41,040 bases of DNA from Syntrophales bacterium (GCA_030018935.1 JASEGZ010000013.1:1-41040); one strand, 5' to 3'. Shown: positions 24,997 through 34,697, counted from the stretch's first letter. The notes: generated by a model not told the origin, from the letters alone. Numbers and translations are program-made.

Positions 24997-27504
24997 TCAG
25001 TACAAATTATCAAAGTGCGTGCCTGTTTTCAGAATACGTATTATCCTTGCTGTGTCAACGTTTAGACCAAGAACATGTCTCAGGATATCCAGAGGTCTGA
25101 CGGTTCCTTCCTCCCCGAGATGCACCTCCATTAGAAGCCTGTAGTTTTCTCTATTGAGGATCAGGATATCCACAAACTGTCTTATATTTTTTATGACCGA
25201 CCTTCCCTTTGTCTCCCTGACAACAGTAAATGTTTCGGTCTGCAGGAAATGCTCGATTTTTTCAGCCATGGCGGACAGATCAGAAGCGGTGAATTTTTCC
25301 GGTAGAAAAATCTGATAGGCAAATCCCCTGACCAGCTCAGATAATGCCCTTCCCCGGGGCGCCTCCTCCATAGCCACAACTCTCATGCCTACCGGCAGGC
25401 GAGCATTGATCTTTTCCCTCAGGTCGTCCAGTTCCGCATGAGGTTCTTCACCCCAGATATCTGCATATTCGCCCATACTCTCCATACCCACGGAGGTGGC
25501 AAAGGCAAACGATACCTTCGGGTGTGGATGATACCCCCGTGAATAGATGAAGGAGAAGTCGCTCTGATTGAGTGCCCGGATAAGGGCGCCGGAGACCTCA
25601 AGATGCGAGAGAAACCGTGATGGTCCGAGCTTGGTAAATTGAATCCTGAATCGCTTTCCTTCTGAGGGCACACTGTGCTCCGGGCCTGCATTCAATCTTT
25701 TTTCTCTGGTAATACCGGCGAGGCGAACATCCCCACCAACCGAAGAGGGGTAACCTGCGGTGACAATACAGACGGTATCGTGGTCACATACCCCGCAGTC
25801 GTGGCAGGATCCAAAACGGCAGTCCGCCGTCAGTTCGCCGTGGAGCGATTTCTGGCTTTCTTTGCCAAGAAATTCCCTGCTGACCCCGCAGTCTATCCTG
25901 TCCCAGGGCAGAGATTCCGAAAGACCACGCTGGCGCAGGTAATCCTCAATGTTAATACCTGATTCGCGGATGGCCGCCTCCCACAGGTCAAATTTGAATT
26001 GGTCACCCCAGCCGTCAAAGCGGCATCCGAGACGAAATGCCTTCTCGATCAATATCCCCAGCCTCTCGTCTCCCCTTGTTAGAATCCCTTCGAGAAGGCT
26101 CATCCGGCTGTCATGCCATTTGATATTAAGATTTCGGGTGCATCTTTTGAAAAATTCCTGCTTCCCCACGGTCTCCTCCAGACCGATCTGACGCTCCCAC
26201 TGGAAGGGGGTGTGAGGTTTGGGCACAAAGGTGGAAAGACTGACGGTGACCTGCCTCCTGTTTTCCCCTTCACGGAGAACCTTGTATCCGAGGTCAACGA
26301 TACCATGCAAATCCTCCTCCTCTTCACCGGGTAGCCCCAGCATAAAATAGAGCTTAATCGCCCTCCAGCCGGCCTCAAAGACCGCTCCAGTGGTGGTAAG
26401 AAGATCCCTCTCTGTGTTGCCCTTATTTATGGCGTTTCTTAACCGCTGCGTCCCTGCCTCCGGTGCTAAGGTAAAACTTGTTTTTCGGACCCGCTTGATG
26501 TTTTCCATCAGATTTCGGGTGAGGGTCTCCACCCTCAGGGAGGGCAGGGCCAGGGCTACCCGTCTTTCACAGTAACAGTCCATGAGAGTGGTCAACAGGG
26601 GTTCGATCAGGGTGTAATCACCGGAACTGAGAGATAGAAGGGACAATTCATCATAGCCTGTTCTTGATAGCATCTCGTCCGCCATCCGCAGGAGGACCTC
26701 CGGTCGCCTCTCCCGGACGGGCCGCCAGACCATGCCCGCCTGGCAGAAACGACATCCCCTGGTGCAACCCCTTGCAATCTCTAAGTTAGCCCGATCGTGA
26801 ATGATCTTCATCAAAGGCACCACAGGCCTTACGGGAAAGCACCATCTATCCAGATCGGAGATGACCCTCTTTCTGATCCGCTCTCCATGAGTATGAACGA
26901 CAGGAACGTAAACTCCCTCTATCGCGGCAAGGGCAGCAATGATCCGTTGTCTTTTATTCCCCTTTTCCTTTCCCTCCACAACGGCATGGGCAACCTCCAG
27001 GATCACCTCCTCGCCCTCACCGATCACAAAGGCGTCTATAAAGGCCGACATGGGGGCTGGATTAAATGCGCAGGGGCCACCGGCGATGACGAGGGGGTGT
27101 TCTTCCTTGCGGTTCTTCCCTCTTAGCGGGATGCCGCCCAAATCCAGCATATTCAAGACATTGGTATAGGACAACTCATACTGGAGAGAAAATCCGACTA
27201 CATCGAATGCATTCAGCGGTGTGCGTGACTCCAGTGAGGATAGCAATATATTGTTCTTCCTCATCTGTAGTTCCATGTCCGGCCAGGGAGCATAACACCG
27301 TTCTGCGGCTATGGTGGGGAGACTGTTCAGGATTGCATAGAGGATCTGGAGACCAAGGTGAGACATCCCCACTTCATAGGTATCCGGAAAAACCAGGGCA
27401 AAGCTCAGTTTGCATGTCTGTCTGTCTTTTCGAGAGGCATTGACCTCTCCCCCGAGATACCGGCTCGGTTTTTCCACGGACAAAAGTATCTCTTCCCAGT
27501 TCAT
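24997..27504 (-). CDS. TIGR03960-type radical SAM protein fused to DUF2344
   Basis: The 835-residue protein joins two modules. Residues 1-560 resemble B12-binding-like radical SAM proteins of the TIGR03960 type, with an N-terminal cobalamin-like region and the cluster motif CTRGCRFCQAG in IARGCTRGCRFCQAGMVWRP. Residues from about 620 on form a DUF2344/TIGR03936 domain, marked by QFTKLGPSRFLSHLEV and YSRGYHPHPKVSFA. In related bacteria the two modules are fused or adjacent, often near ribonuclease G and ribosomal protein genes, which suggests an RNA-modification role. The substrate is not known. Here it stands alone between argD and hpt. Confidence 0.88.
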   Translation of the reverse strand: MNWEEILLSVEKPSRYLGGEVNASRKDRQTCKLSFALVFPDTYEVGMSHLGLQILYAILNSLPTIAAERCYAPWPDMELQMRKNNILLSSLESRTPLNAFDVVGFSLQYELSYTNVLNMLDLGGIPLRGKNRKEEHPLVIAGGPCAFNPAPMSAFIDAFVIGEGEEVILEVAHAVVEGKEKGNKRQRIIAALAAIEGVYVPVVHTHGERIRKRVISDLDRWCFPVRPVVPLMKIIHDRANLEIARGCTRGCRFCQAGMVWRPVRERRPEVLLRMADEMLSRTGYDELSLLSLSSGDYTLIEPLLTTLMDCYCERRVALALPSLRVETLTRNLMENIKRVRKTSFTLAPEAGTQRLRNAINKGNTERDLLTTTGAVFEAGWRAIKLYFMLGLPGEEEEDLHGIVDLGYKVLREGENRRQVTVSLSTFVPKPHTPFQWERQIGLEETVGKQEFFKRCTRNLNIKWHDSRMSLLEGILTRGDERLGILIEKAFRLGCRFDGWGDQFKFDLWEAAIRESGINIEDYLRQRGLSESLPWDRIDCGVSREFLGKESQKSLHGELTADCRFGSCHDCGVCDHDTVCIVTAGYPSSVGGDVRLAGITREKRLNAGPEHSVPSEGKRFRIQFTKLGPSRFLSHLEVSGALIRALNQSDFSFIYSRGYHPHPKVSFAFATSVGMESMGEYADIWGEEPHAELDDLREKINARLPVGMRVVAMEEAPRGRALSELVRGFAYQIFLPEKFTASDLSAMAEKIEHFLQTETFTVVRETKGRSVIKNIRQFVDILILNRENYRLLMEVHLGEEGTVRPLDILRHVLGLNVDTARIIRILKTGTHFDNLY

Positions 27505-27594
27505 ATCAACTCCAGATGATCATGTGACGCGGAGATGCGCTTGACCTGCAATTCAGTCTCCTGATATAATAACCCATTAAGCCACTGATTTTCA

Positions 27595-27623
27595 TTGACA
27601 GTTTGTCCTCTGTCGGTTACCTT
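27595..27623 (+). promoter_or_regulatory. Predicted sigma-70 promoter for hpt
   Basis: TTGACA (27595-27600) is followed after 17 bases by TACCTT (27618-27623), 29 bases before the hpt start. The -35 box is perfect and the -10 box is moderate. Confidence 0.5.
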
Positions 27624-27652
27624 ACAACTGAGATCAACTTAGGAATCACCCC

Positions 27653-28177
27653 ATGGAATCCAGGAAGAGAAAAATTCTCTTTACGAAGGAAATTATCGAA
27701 AAGAGGGTCCGGGAACTGGCCGAGACAATTTCCCGTGATTATGAGGGAGGGGAGTTAATCGTCATCGGTATACTCAAAGGTGCGTTTGTTTTTATGGCAG
27801 ACTTGATCAGATGTTTTAGCATACCTTGCCTTATTGATTTTGTCAAACTGGTAAGCTACGGCGCCGGATCGGTCAGCTCGGGAAAGATCGTGATGACTAA
27901 AGACATTGAGACATCTATAGAGGGGAAAAACATTCTCATTATAGAAGACATCGTTGATACCGGCTTGACCCTGTCTTTCTTGGTAAATCTGCTCAGAGAG
28001 AGAAACCCCCGTTCGGTAAAGGTCTGCACATTACTCGATAAGAGACAGAGGAGAGAAGTTCTATTTGAGGCCGACTATGTGGGTTTCACCATCGAGGACG
28101 GTTTTGTTGTGGGATACGGTATTGATTTTAATGAAAAGTTTCGGTACCTCCCGGAAATATACATCCTCGAGGAATAA
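27653..28177 (+). CDS. hpt: Hypoxanthine phosphoribosyltransferase
   Basis: This 174-residue enzyme transfers ribose-5-phosphate from PRPP to hypoxanthine or guanine in purine salvage. IGILKGAFVFMADLI is the substrate loop and LIIEDIVDTGLTL is the PRPP-binding motif. VGFTIEDGFVVGYGID is the conserved base-binding C-terminal part. The length is typical. Fifteen bases later a zinc-ribbon gene follows in the same direction and may be co-transcribed. Confidence 0.94.
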   Translation: MESRKRKILFTKEIIEKRVRELAETISRDYEGGELIVIGILKGAFVFMADLIRCFSIPCLIDFVKLVSYGAGSVSSGKIVMTKDIETSIEGKNILIIEDIVDTGLTLSFLVNLLRERNPRSVKVCTLLDKRQRREVLFEADYVGFTIEDGFVVGYGIDFNEKFRYLPEIYILEE

Positions 28178-28191
28178 CCAGGGAGGAGAAT

Positions 28192-29049
28192 ATGATCATC
28201 CAGTGCCAAAAGTGTGCAACGAAATTCAGGTTTGATGAAACCCTGATAGATGGGGATGGGGTATGGGTCAGATGCAGCCGTTGTCAAACGGTGTTTTTCC
28301 AGGACAATCCTGGAAAGGAGAAAATCACCATCCCGTCAAGCAGGGTAGAAGAGAGAAAAATCGTTGTCCCCTCTGAGGAAGTGGAAGATATCGATGATTT
28401 GATCAGAGGCATCGAGCAGATCAGGGATCAGGAAATAGGGGAAGATGAGGAAAGGGCCACCGAAGGAGAAGTAAAGAGAGGTGGGTTGTGGACCCCATGG
28501 AAACTGACAGCGTACATAGTCATCGCCGTTCTTCTGCTGTCCGCTGTTTGTCTTTGGTTCTTTCCCCGGATTGGGGAACAGGCATGGGAAAGAACGTCCC
28601 TCTATATACCGTGGGCGGAAAAGATTGGAGGAACAGACCGGCAGGGTGAGATATTCGATCAACCCCGTGTCAAGCTTAAAGACATCAAACAGCGCTTCGT
28701 CAATAACTTGCTCCTGGGAAATCTTCGCGTCATCGAAGGTACAGCCGTTAACAGTTCAGACTTTCCCGTTACCGGCATTCGGGTACGAGGAAGACTATAC
28801 GATGCCTATACCATGGTTGCAGGAGAACAGATGTCCTATTGTGGTAATTATCTAACCGATGAAGAACTGGGATTCCTTCCAGAAGATGAAATTAAGAAGG
28901 AACTATCCAATCCCCGGGGAAGTGATGTTTCCAATAACCGGATTGCACCCAACGGTCAGATCCCCTTTATGATCGTATTCTGCCACCGACAAGACAATGT
29001 ATTCAAGACAACGGTTACCTTCGCCGGGGCTGAACGCCTGTTAGAATAA
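28192..29049 (+). CDS. MJ0042-type zinc-ribbon and DUF3426 membrane protein
   Basis: The first 40 residues form an MJ0042-type zinc ribbon with two CxxC pairs (CQKCATKF and CSRCQTVF). A charged linker follows, then one membrane helix at about residues 103-124 (LTAYIVIAVLLLSAVCLWFF). The C-terminal 150 residues fit DUF3426 and should lie in the periplasm. Such proteins are common in Deltaproteobacteria, and their function is unknown; a sensory or assembly role is possible. GGGAGGAG precedes the ATG. Confidence 0.85.
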   Translation: MIIQCQKCATKFRFDETLIDGDGVWVRCSRCQTVFFQDNPGKEKITIPSSRVEERKIVVPSEEVEDIDDLIRGIEQIRDQEIGEDEERATEGEVKRGGLWTPWKLTAYIVIAVLLLSAVCLWFFPRIGEQAWERTSLYIPWAEKIGGTDRQGEIFDQPRVKLKDIKQRFVNNLLLGNLRVIEGTAVNSSDFPVTGIRVRGRLYDAYTMVAGEQMSYCGNYLTDEELGFLPEDEIKKELSNPRGSDVSNNRIAPNGQIPFMIVFCHRQDNVFKTTVTFAGAERLLE

Positions 29050-29202
29050 AGCGTGAGGGTACCGCAAATTGCCGGAACTAACAGTTAAAAAAACGCGAAG
29101 ACCTTCCTGACTGAGCTGATAACCTGGTCCGAGTAAGTAGGTAAAGTCACTAAGTCTTTCAAGAAAAAGGCAATCTATTTCTTACATTTATAGGTAATCA
29201 AT

Positions 29203-30264
29203 ATGCCCGTAATAATTAAGAAAAGATCAGAGAAGGCCGGCCTTCCACCCGGGGCCCTCGTTCACATTGGAGAGAAAAAGAGCGAAAAAACAAAAATTAC
29301 CAGGTTAAGTTATAATGAGCTGGAGATTGAGGAAATAGAGGCCCTCTCCATAGAAGAATGCCTCACATGCAAAGATGGGTCTAAAGTTACCTGGATCAAT
29401 GTGGATGGTCTGCATCAGATTGAGATACTGGAAAAGCTCAGTAATTATTATGGATTGCATCCTCTTATACTGGAAGACATCCTCAACACGGACCAGCGTC
29501 CGAAGGCGGAAGACTTAGGTGACTTTATCTTTATCGTTGTGAAGATGCTTTACTATAACAGTGACGATGAGATCGCCACCGATCAGGTCAGTTTAATCCT
29601 GGGGGAAAATTTTGTCCTTTCCTTCCAGGAAAAGGAAGGGGATATCTTCAACCCTGTACGAGAGCGGATTCGCGCCGGAAAGGGGCGCCTGAGAAAAGAA
29701 GGGGCGGATTATCTGGTCCACGCCCTGTTGGATATCATTGTGGATAATTATTTTATCATCATGGAAAAATTAGGAGATGAAATAGAATTTCTGGAAGATG
29801 AACTGGTTACCCATCCGACACAGAAAACCTTGCAGACAATCCACAAGATGAAGAGAGCAATGATCTTCTTAAGGAAAGCTGTCTGGCCTCTGAGAGAGGT
29901 AATCGGGACTCTGGAAAGAGGAGAAACCCCGCTGATCAAGGAATCTACCGGGATATATCTGAGAGATATCTATGACCATACTATCCAGGTCATGGAGACC
30001 ATTGAGGTGTTCCGTGATATGCTTTCCGGGATGTTTGATATTTATCTTTCCAGTATAAGTAATAAAATGAACGAGATTATGAAAGTTCTCACCGTCATCG
30101 CTACGATATTTATCCCTCTGACCTTCATCGTCGGACTATACGGGATGAATTTTAAATACATGCCGGAACTGGAATGGCGGTGGGGTTATCCGGTGGTCTT
30201 GATTTCTATGCTGGCAGTAGTAATCTTTATGCTGGCCTATTTTAGAAAGAAGAGATGGTTGTAA
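29203..30264 (+). CDS. corA: Magnesium/cobalt transporter CorA
   Basis: The 353-residue protein has the large cytoplasmic domain of the CorA family and two C-terminal membrane helices. The first helix ends in the signature YGMNF (GMN) that forms the selectivity filter, and the protein ends with KKRW. Magnesium uptake as a homopentamer is expected. The gap of 153 bp before it contains no recognisable signal. It begins at an ATG with a weak AGG upstream. Confidence 0.95.
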   Translation: MPVIIKKRSEKAGLPPGALVHIGEKKSEKTKITRLSYNELEIEEIEALSIEECLTCKDGSKVTWINVDGLHQIEILEKLSNYYGLHPLILEDILNTDQRPKAEDLGDFIFIVVKMLYYNSDDEIATDQVSLILGENFVLSFQEKEGDIFNPVRERIRAGKGRLRKEGADYLVHALLDIIVDNYFIIMEKLGDEIEFLEDELVTHPTQKTLQTIHKMKRAMIFLRKAVWPLREVIGTLERGETPLIKESTGIYLRDIYDHTIQVMETIEVFRDMLSGMFDIYLSSISNKMNEIMKVLTVIATIFIPLTFIVGLYGMNFKYMPELEWRWGYPVVLISMLAVVIFMLAYFRKKRWL

Positions 30265-30491
30265 AGGCGCACTCTATTCAGTTCATATCTTCCCGGCAGT
30301 CCCTCTTGTTTTCTGCATACCAGGTGAGACGATGGCAAATACCCCGAATGATCTTGACTTCTTTTGCAAGGAGTTTTGTCCTGGAGAGCAAGCGGCGGAT
30401 ATGCATCATCCCTTACCCCGACAGGCATTTATCCTCCGCTTCTTTCCTTTTTTTATTGCCCTTGACAGGTCTGTTCTGATATTTTCAATCT

Positions 30492-31157
30492 ATGGAACAA
30501 AATATATCCCGGATTCTCTCAGAGGCTGCCGGTGCCATTGGTATCACTCTCGGGGAAAGGGAAAGGATCCTCTTTTCTTCGTACCACAGAGAACTCCTCG
30601 CCTGGAACAAAAAGATCAACCTGGTCTCGGTAAAGTCCCCTGATGAAATAATAATCAAGCATTTCGTTGATTCCTTAACACCCGTCCCGTTTATAAAAAA
30701 CAGGGATAGTAAAGTCCTTGATATCGGTACAGGTGCGGGATTCCCGGGAATCCCCCTGAAGATAGCCATTGATTCATTAAAAGTCTGCCTTCTCGAGGTC
30801 TCCCGTAAGAAGGCATCCTTTCTCAAGCATATCGTCCGCACCCTCAGTCTTGAGGAAACAACGATCATCCAGGAGCGAGTCGAGGAGGTCATGGAAAGAG
30901 AAATTTATCGCCATGTCTTCGATGTGGTTATCTCAAGGGCGACGTTCAAATTATCCCAATTTCTCTCGATGGGCGCTTTTTTCCTCTCCCGTGACGGCAT
31001 CCTGATCGCGATGAAAGGACCAAATATCAAGGGGGAAGAACTCCGGGATGCCGCTGCGACCTCCGAAAAACTGGGACTGACATGCGTCGGCTGCCACGAT
31101 CTCAGACTCCCCATCATCGGTGATCTCCGAAAAATAATGATCTACAAAAAATTTTAA
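30492..31157 (+). CDS. rsmG: 16S rRNA (guanine-N7) methyltransferase RsmG
   Basis: RsmG (GidB) methylates G527 of 16S rRNA at N7 with SAM. The SAM-binding motif LDIGTGAGFPGIPLKIA is clear. AWNKKINLVSV before it and SRATFKLSQFLSMG after it are family blocks. At 221 residues it is full length. No mnmG, parA or parB is adjacent. The 227-bp gap after corA contains no supported gene. It converges with the inositol-phosphatase gene. Confidence 0.94.
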   Translation: MEQNISRILSEAAGAIGITLGERERILFSSYHRELLAWNKKINLVSVKSPDEIIIKHFVDSLTPVPFIKNRDSKVLDIGTGAGFPGIPLKIAIDSLKVCLLEVSRKKASFLKHIVRTLSLEETTIIQERVEEVMEREIYRHVFDVVISRATFKLSQFLSMGAFFLSRDGILIAMKGPNIKGEELRDAAATSEKLGLTCVGCHDLRLPIIGDLRKIMIYKKF

Positions 31158-31161
31158 GCTT

Positions 31162-31974
31162 TTAGCAATTGGCCGTATGTGCATCCATAGCAGAATAGTT
31201 GCCGGCCTTCTTCAATACCTCCATCATCTCCTGGTGTATCTTCCCATTTGAGGCCAGGATATGAGGCGATGAAAGGCAAAAATCCTTTCCCAAAAGATCT
31301 GTCACCACACCGCCGGCTTCTCCAACCAGAAGCCATCCGGCAGCCATGTCCCAGGGCATCAATTTAAGCTCCCAGAATCCATCAAAACGGCCTGCGGCGA
31401 CATAGGCCAGATCAAGAGCCGCCGAGCCGGCCCGGCGAATGGCCTGGGCACTGACAGCCATGGCATTAAAATAAGCGATATTATTGTTTTCAGACTCTCG
31501 AATGTCATAGGGAAAGCCAGTCGCCAGCAGGCCTTTAGAAAGATCCCTTGTATCTGAAACGGAAATCCTCTGTCCATTCAAAAAGGCACCCCTTCCCTTT
31601 TCCGCCACAAACATCTCGTTTAGCATTGGATTGAAGATGACACCGAGGTATATCTCACCCTCCTTTTCCAAAGCAATGGATACACAGAAAACGGGATAAC
31701 CATGGGCGTAATTTGTTGTCCCGTCAAGGGGATCAATAATCCAGCGAAAGTCCGAGCCACTGTTGGTTCCGATAGATTCTTCCGTTAGGATGTCATGATG
31801 AGGGAATCTTTCGTGAATCCTCCCGATGAGCAAATCCTCGGATATCCGGTCTGCTTCGGTGACAATGTTAATCTCACCCTTGTAATCTATGGTGTGCTTT
31901 TTGTTCAGCATTTCTTTAAGAAGTGTTCCCGCTTCTCTAACAATAGCTATGGTAAATTCTCTGTAATCACTCAT
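31162..31974 (-). CDS. Inositol monophosphatase family protein
   Basis: The 270-residue protein has the metal-binding motifs of the family: ILTEESIG, WIIDPLDGTTNYAHG, and WDMAAGWLLVGEAGG near the C-terminus. Hydrolysis of inositol-1-phosphate or related sugar phosphates with magnesium is expected; SuhB-type bacterial members may also act in transcription antitermination. The exact substrate cannot be chosen. Its stop lies 4 bp from the rsmG stop on the other strand. Confidence 0.92.
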   Translation of the reverse strand: MSDYREFTIAIVREAGTLLKEMLNKKHTIDYKGEINIVTEADRISEDLLIGRIHERFPHHDILTEESIGTNSGSDFRWIIDPLDGTTNYAHGYPVFCVSIALEKEGEIYLGVIFNPMLNEMFVAEKGRGAFLNGQRISVSDTRDLSKGLLATGFPYDIRESENNNIAYFNAMAVSAQAIRRAGSAALDLAYVAAGRFDGFWELKLMPWDMAAGWLLVGEAGGVVTDLLGKDFCLSSPHILASNGKIHQEMMEVLKKAGNYSAMDAHTANC

Positions 31975-32157
31975 GGGCTGTTAATGAAAATAGATTTTCA
32001 CCGCTCGTGGGTCCCCCCAGTATGATAATTAGTTTAACACGGGACGAATGTCAACGGAGAAATCAAGGATATTTCTTTTAAATTCTTTCCTCGGTCTGCC
32101 AAACTTTTCCCCACATCAGTTTTAGCCAGAAACCCGCTGCAATAGAGAGATTCGTCA

Positions 32158-32187
32158 TTGACACACAAACATAATTTTTTCTATACT
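32158..32187 (+). promoter_or_regulatory. Predicted sigma-70 promoter for mutase gene
   Basis: TTGACA (32158-32163) and TATACT (32182-32187) with an 18-base spacer lie about 50 bases before the mutase start. The remainder of the gap from 31975 to 32157 shows no gene. Confidence 0.65.
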
Positions 32188-32236
32188 TTTCTCAAGGCAG
32201 AGGTGTTATTCAAGAATCCTTGAGGAGGCACGAAAA

Positions 32237-33904
32237 ATGGATGAGAAACTAAAAGCGGCAATGGAAAATTGGGAGAGAGAAAAGCTTATTCCCGCGGAAA
32301 AGAAAATGCCTTCCCGGCAACGGCGTTTTACTACCAGTTCTGCAATCGAGGTCAAAGCCCTCTATACTCCTCTGGATGTGGCGGATGCGAACTATTTAGA
32401 AGATATAGGTTTTCCCGGAAGCTACCCTTACACGAGAGGAATCCAGCCCACCATGTATCGTGGACGGCTCTGGTCTATCCGTCAGTATGCCGGCTTCGGC
32501 ACACCGGAGGAGAGTAACCGTCGCTTTCGTTTTCTGTTAGAACAGGGACAAACGGGGTTGAGTATTGCCTTCGACCTTCCCACCCAGATGGGTCTGGACT
32601 CTGATCACCCTATGGCACACGGCGAGGTGGGAAGGGTAGGGGTAGCCATTGATTATTTGCAAGACATGGAAATAATGCTCAAAGACATCCCGCTGGACAA
32701 GGTCAGTACTTCTATGACGATCAATGCCCCCACTGCCATCATCCTGGCGATGTACGTGGCCGTGGCCGGACGGCAGGGGGTGGCGCCGGCGAAGCTGACA
32801 GGTACGGTACAGAACGATATCCTGAAAGAATACATTGCCCGTGGCACTTACATCTTTCCCCCCAGACCTTCTCTGCGCCTGTTAGCCGACACCGTTACAT
32901 ACTGCGTAAGGGAAATGCCCAATTTCAATTTTATCAGCATTGGCGGCTATCATATCCGGGAAGCGGGATCCAATGCCATCCAGGAGGTAGGGTTTGCCTT
33001 TGCCAATGCCATCACCTATGTCGAGACCTTAATCGCTACCGGCCTGGATGTTGACCAGTTTGCGCCCCGCATCTCCTGGATTTTTAACACACAAAACAAT
33101 TTCCTTGAAGAAGTCGCCAAGTACCGCGCTGCCCGCCGACTGTGGGCCAGGATCATGCGGGAACATTTTGGCGCCAGGGACCCTCGTTCCTGGATGTTCC
33201 GTACCCATGTCCAGGATGGAGGATCCTCCCTCACTGCCCAGCAACCGTTCAATAACCTGATCAGGGGAACTATCCACGCCCTGGCCACGGCGCTGGGAGG
33301 TGTCCAGTCTATGGCCATCTGTTCCTATGATGAGGCGCTGTCCATCCCCACCGAGGAATCCGCTACGCTCTCTGTACGGATCCAGCAAATTATCGCCCAT
33401 GAAAGCGGTGTGGCCGATACCATTGATCCCCTCGGCGGCTCTTACTATGTGGAAGCACTCACTAACAGAATGGAAGAGGAAATCAAGACCTGTATCAAAA
33501 GAATCGAAGAGATGGGTGGTGCGGTGGCGGCCATCGAAAACGGCTATATGAGCAGGCAGATAGAAGAAAAGGCCTACCGTCACCAGAAAGAAATAGAGAG
33601 CGGCGAAAAGATCATCGTAGGTTTAAACAGATTCGTCACCGGGCAGGAGCAGCCGATAAGGGTGCAACCGGTTGACCCCGAGGTTGAGAGGCAACAGGCG
33701 GCGCGTTTGAAAAAACTCCGGGACGAACGGGACAACCGGCGCGTAAAGGAGGTCATGTCCAGCGTGAAAGAAAAAGCCCGGGGCGACGCCAATCTAATGC
33801 CTGCTTTAATTGAGGCCGTAGAGGCCCAGGCTACGATTGGCGAAATATGCGACACGCTACGGGATGTTTTTGGAGAGTTTAGAGAAAATCAGAGAAGACA
33901 GTAA
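32237..33904 (+). CDS. Methylmalonyl-CoA mutase, large (catalytic) subunit
   Basis: This 555-residue protein is the TIM-barrel catalytic subunit of a B12-dependent acyl-CoA mutase. It keeps the residues that define methylmalonyl-CoA mutase in the Propionibacterium enzyme: tyrosine in IRQYAGF (Y84, equivalent to Y89), the alanine in SIAFDLP, Q192 and R202 in VQNDILKEYIAR (carboxylate binding), and H239 in GGYHIREAG. Interconversion of methylmalonyl-CoA and succinyl-CoA in propionate metabolism is therefore likely. It has no C-terminal B12-binding domain, so a separate small subunit is required. The only one in the window is atypical and sits with another mutase. GAGGAGG precedes the start. Confidence 0.88.
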   Translation: MDEKLKAAMENWEREKLIPAEKKMPSRQRRFTTSSAIEVKALYTPLDVADANYLEDIGFPGSYPYTRGIQPTMYRGRLWSIRQYAGFGTPEESNRRFRFLLEQGQTGLSIAFDLPTQMGLDSDHPMAHGEVGRVGVAIDYLQDMEIMLKDIPLDKVSTSMTINAPTAIILAMYVAVAGRQGVAPAKLTGTVQNDILKEYIARGTYIFPPRPSLRLLADTVTYCVREMPNFNFISIGGYHIREAGSNAIQEVGFAFANAITYVETLIATGLDVDQFAPRISWIFNTQNNFLEEVAKYRAARRLWARIMREHFGARDPRSWMFRTHVQDGGSSLTAQQPFNNLIRGTIHALATALGGVQSMAICSYDEALSIPTEESATLSVRIQQIIAHESGVADTIDPLGGSYYVEALTNRMEEEIKTCIKRIEEMGGAVAAIENGYMSRQIEEKAYRHQKEIESGEKIIVGLNRFVTGQEQPIRVQPVDPEVERQQAARLKKLRDERDNRRVKEVMSSVKEKARGDANLMPALIEAVEAQATIGEICDTLRDVFGEFRENQRRQ

Positions 33905-33984
33905 GGATAAGGGGCCTGGTCATCGTCACCAAAATCCTCACGACAATACTCCGGGCGCAACTCTTCAGTCTTAGCCTTCTTCAT
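33889..33984 (-). pseudogene. Truncated antitoxin-like small ORF
   Basis: A 31-codon frame starts MKKAKTEELRPEYCREDFG, which fits the N-terminus of small antitoxin-like proteins of the ELRPEYKREDFG type, normally about 70-80 residues. It then diverges and stops inside the 3' end of the mutase gene. GAGAGGATGATTT upstream is a fair ribosome binding site. It is probably a remnant. The gap 33985-34283 otherwise holds a dispersed repeat and no supported gene. Confidence 0.4.
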
Positions 33985-34037
33985 AAATCATCCTCTCATG
34001 GCGGGTCATAATGAAGAAGAAAAGGGAAAGGAAAAGG

Positions 34038-34060
34038 GGAAAAGAGGTCAGAGTTATTTT
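34038..34060. repeat. Dispersed 23-bp repeat, copy 2
   Basis: This copy matches 2990-3012 at 22 of 23 positions, in the same orientation, within a purine-rich tract. It supports a small dispersed repeat family in this genome. Confidence 0.55.
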
Positions 34061-34283
34061 TGTATTAGATATATAATTGCACGAGGAGGAGGGACATAGA
34101 GCATGGAACGCACATATCTACGGCTTTGTGGGTGGGCTTTTGGGGTCAAATCTTTTTTCTTGGCATTCTCCAAATTTCCATTTGTAAAAAATAAAGATAC
34201 CTCCATCCCGCGTCTATCCCGCCCCTGTAAAAGATCAGTTTGACTGATTTTACTGTGGGGAGATGCTCTCCTATTTTTATCCC

Positions 34284-34697
34284 TCATTTTTCGGTTCCCC
34301 TGTTCTTGTACTCATCCCCGATGGCTTTCACCCGCTCTACAATCGTTTTCAGAGGCGTATGGGGATGAAAGATCTCCTTTACTCCTAATTCTCTGAGTAA
34401 GCGTTCGTTTTTTTCCGGGACAATACCACCAACGACCACAGGTATATTTCCGATGCCCCGCTCCTTCATCTTATCGAAAAGTACGGGAATAACGATATCA
34501 GGGGCTCCCTGCATGATCCGGCAGCCGATGATATCCACATCCTCTTGTATTGCCGTTTCCACTGTCTCTGGCGGTGTTTGAATACCGCCCAGAATCACCT
34601 CTATCCCCGCATCTCTCATGGCGCTGGCTATTACCCAGTAGCCCCGCTGGTGATAGTAATCATCCCTTACCAACAAAAACCTGAGCGCTTTTTCCAT
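34284..34697 (-). CDS. Atypical B12-binding mutase small subunit
   Basis: The 137 residues have the length and overall fold pattern of the separate cobalamin-binding subunit of acyl-CoA mutases: AMRDAGIEVILGG, TPPETVETAIQEDVDIIGC and VVVGGIVPEKN. The canonical DxHxxG motif for base-off B12 binding is changed to DDYYHQRG, so the likely axial histidine is H16 but the aspartate sits three residues before it, not two. The second motif SSLxxxH is replaced by CRIMQGAPD. It begins 24 bp after the stop of the divergent large subunit on the same strand and is surely its partner. Cobalamin binding is probable but not certain. Confidence 0.75.
   Translation of the reverse strand: MEKALRFLLVRDDYYHQRGYWVIASAMRDAGIEVILGGIQTPPETVETAIQEDVDIIGCRIMQGAPDIVIPVLFDKMKERGIGNIPVVVGGIVPEKNERLLRELGVKEIFHPHTPLKTIVERVKAIGDEYKNRGTEK

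Noticed and set aside
27541-27570. A further attC or tRNA between the radical SAM fusion and hpt
   Set aside because: No R'/R'' pair or cloverleaf was found in this gap; it holds only a promoter.
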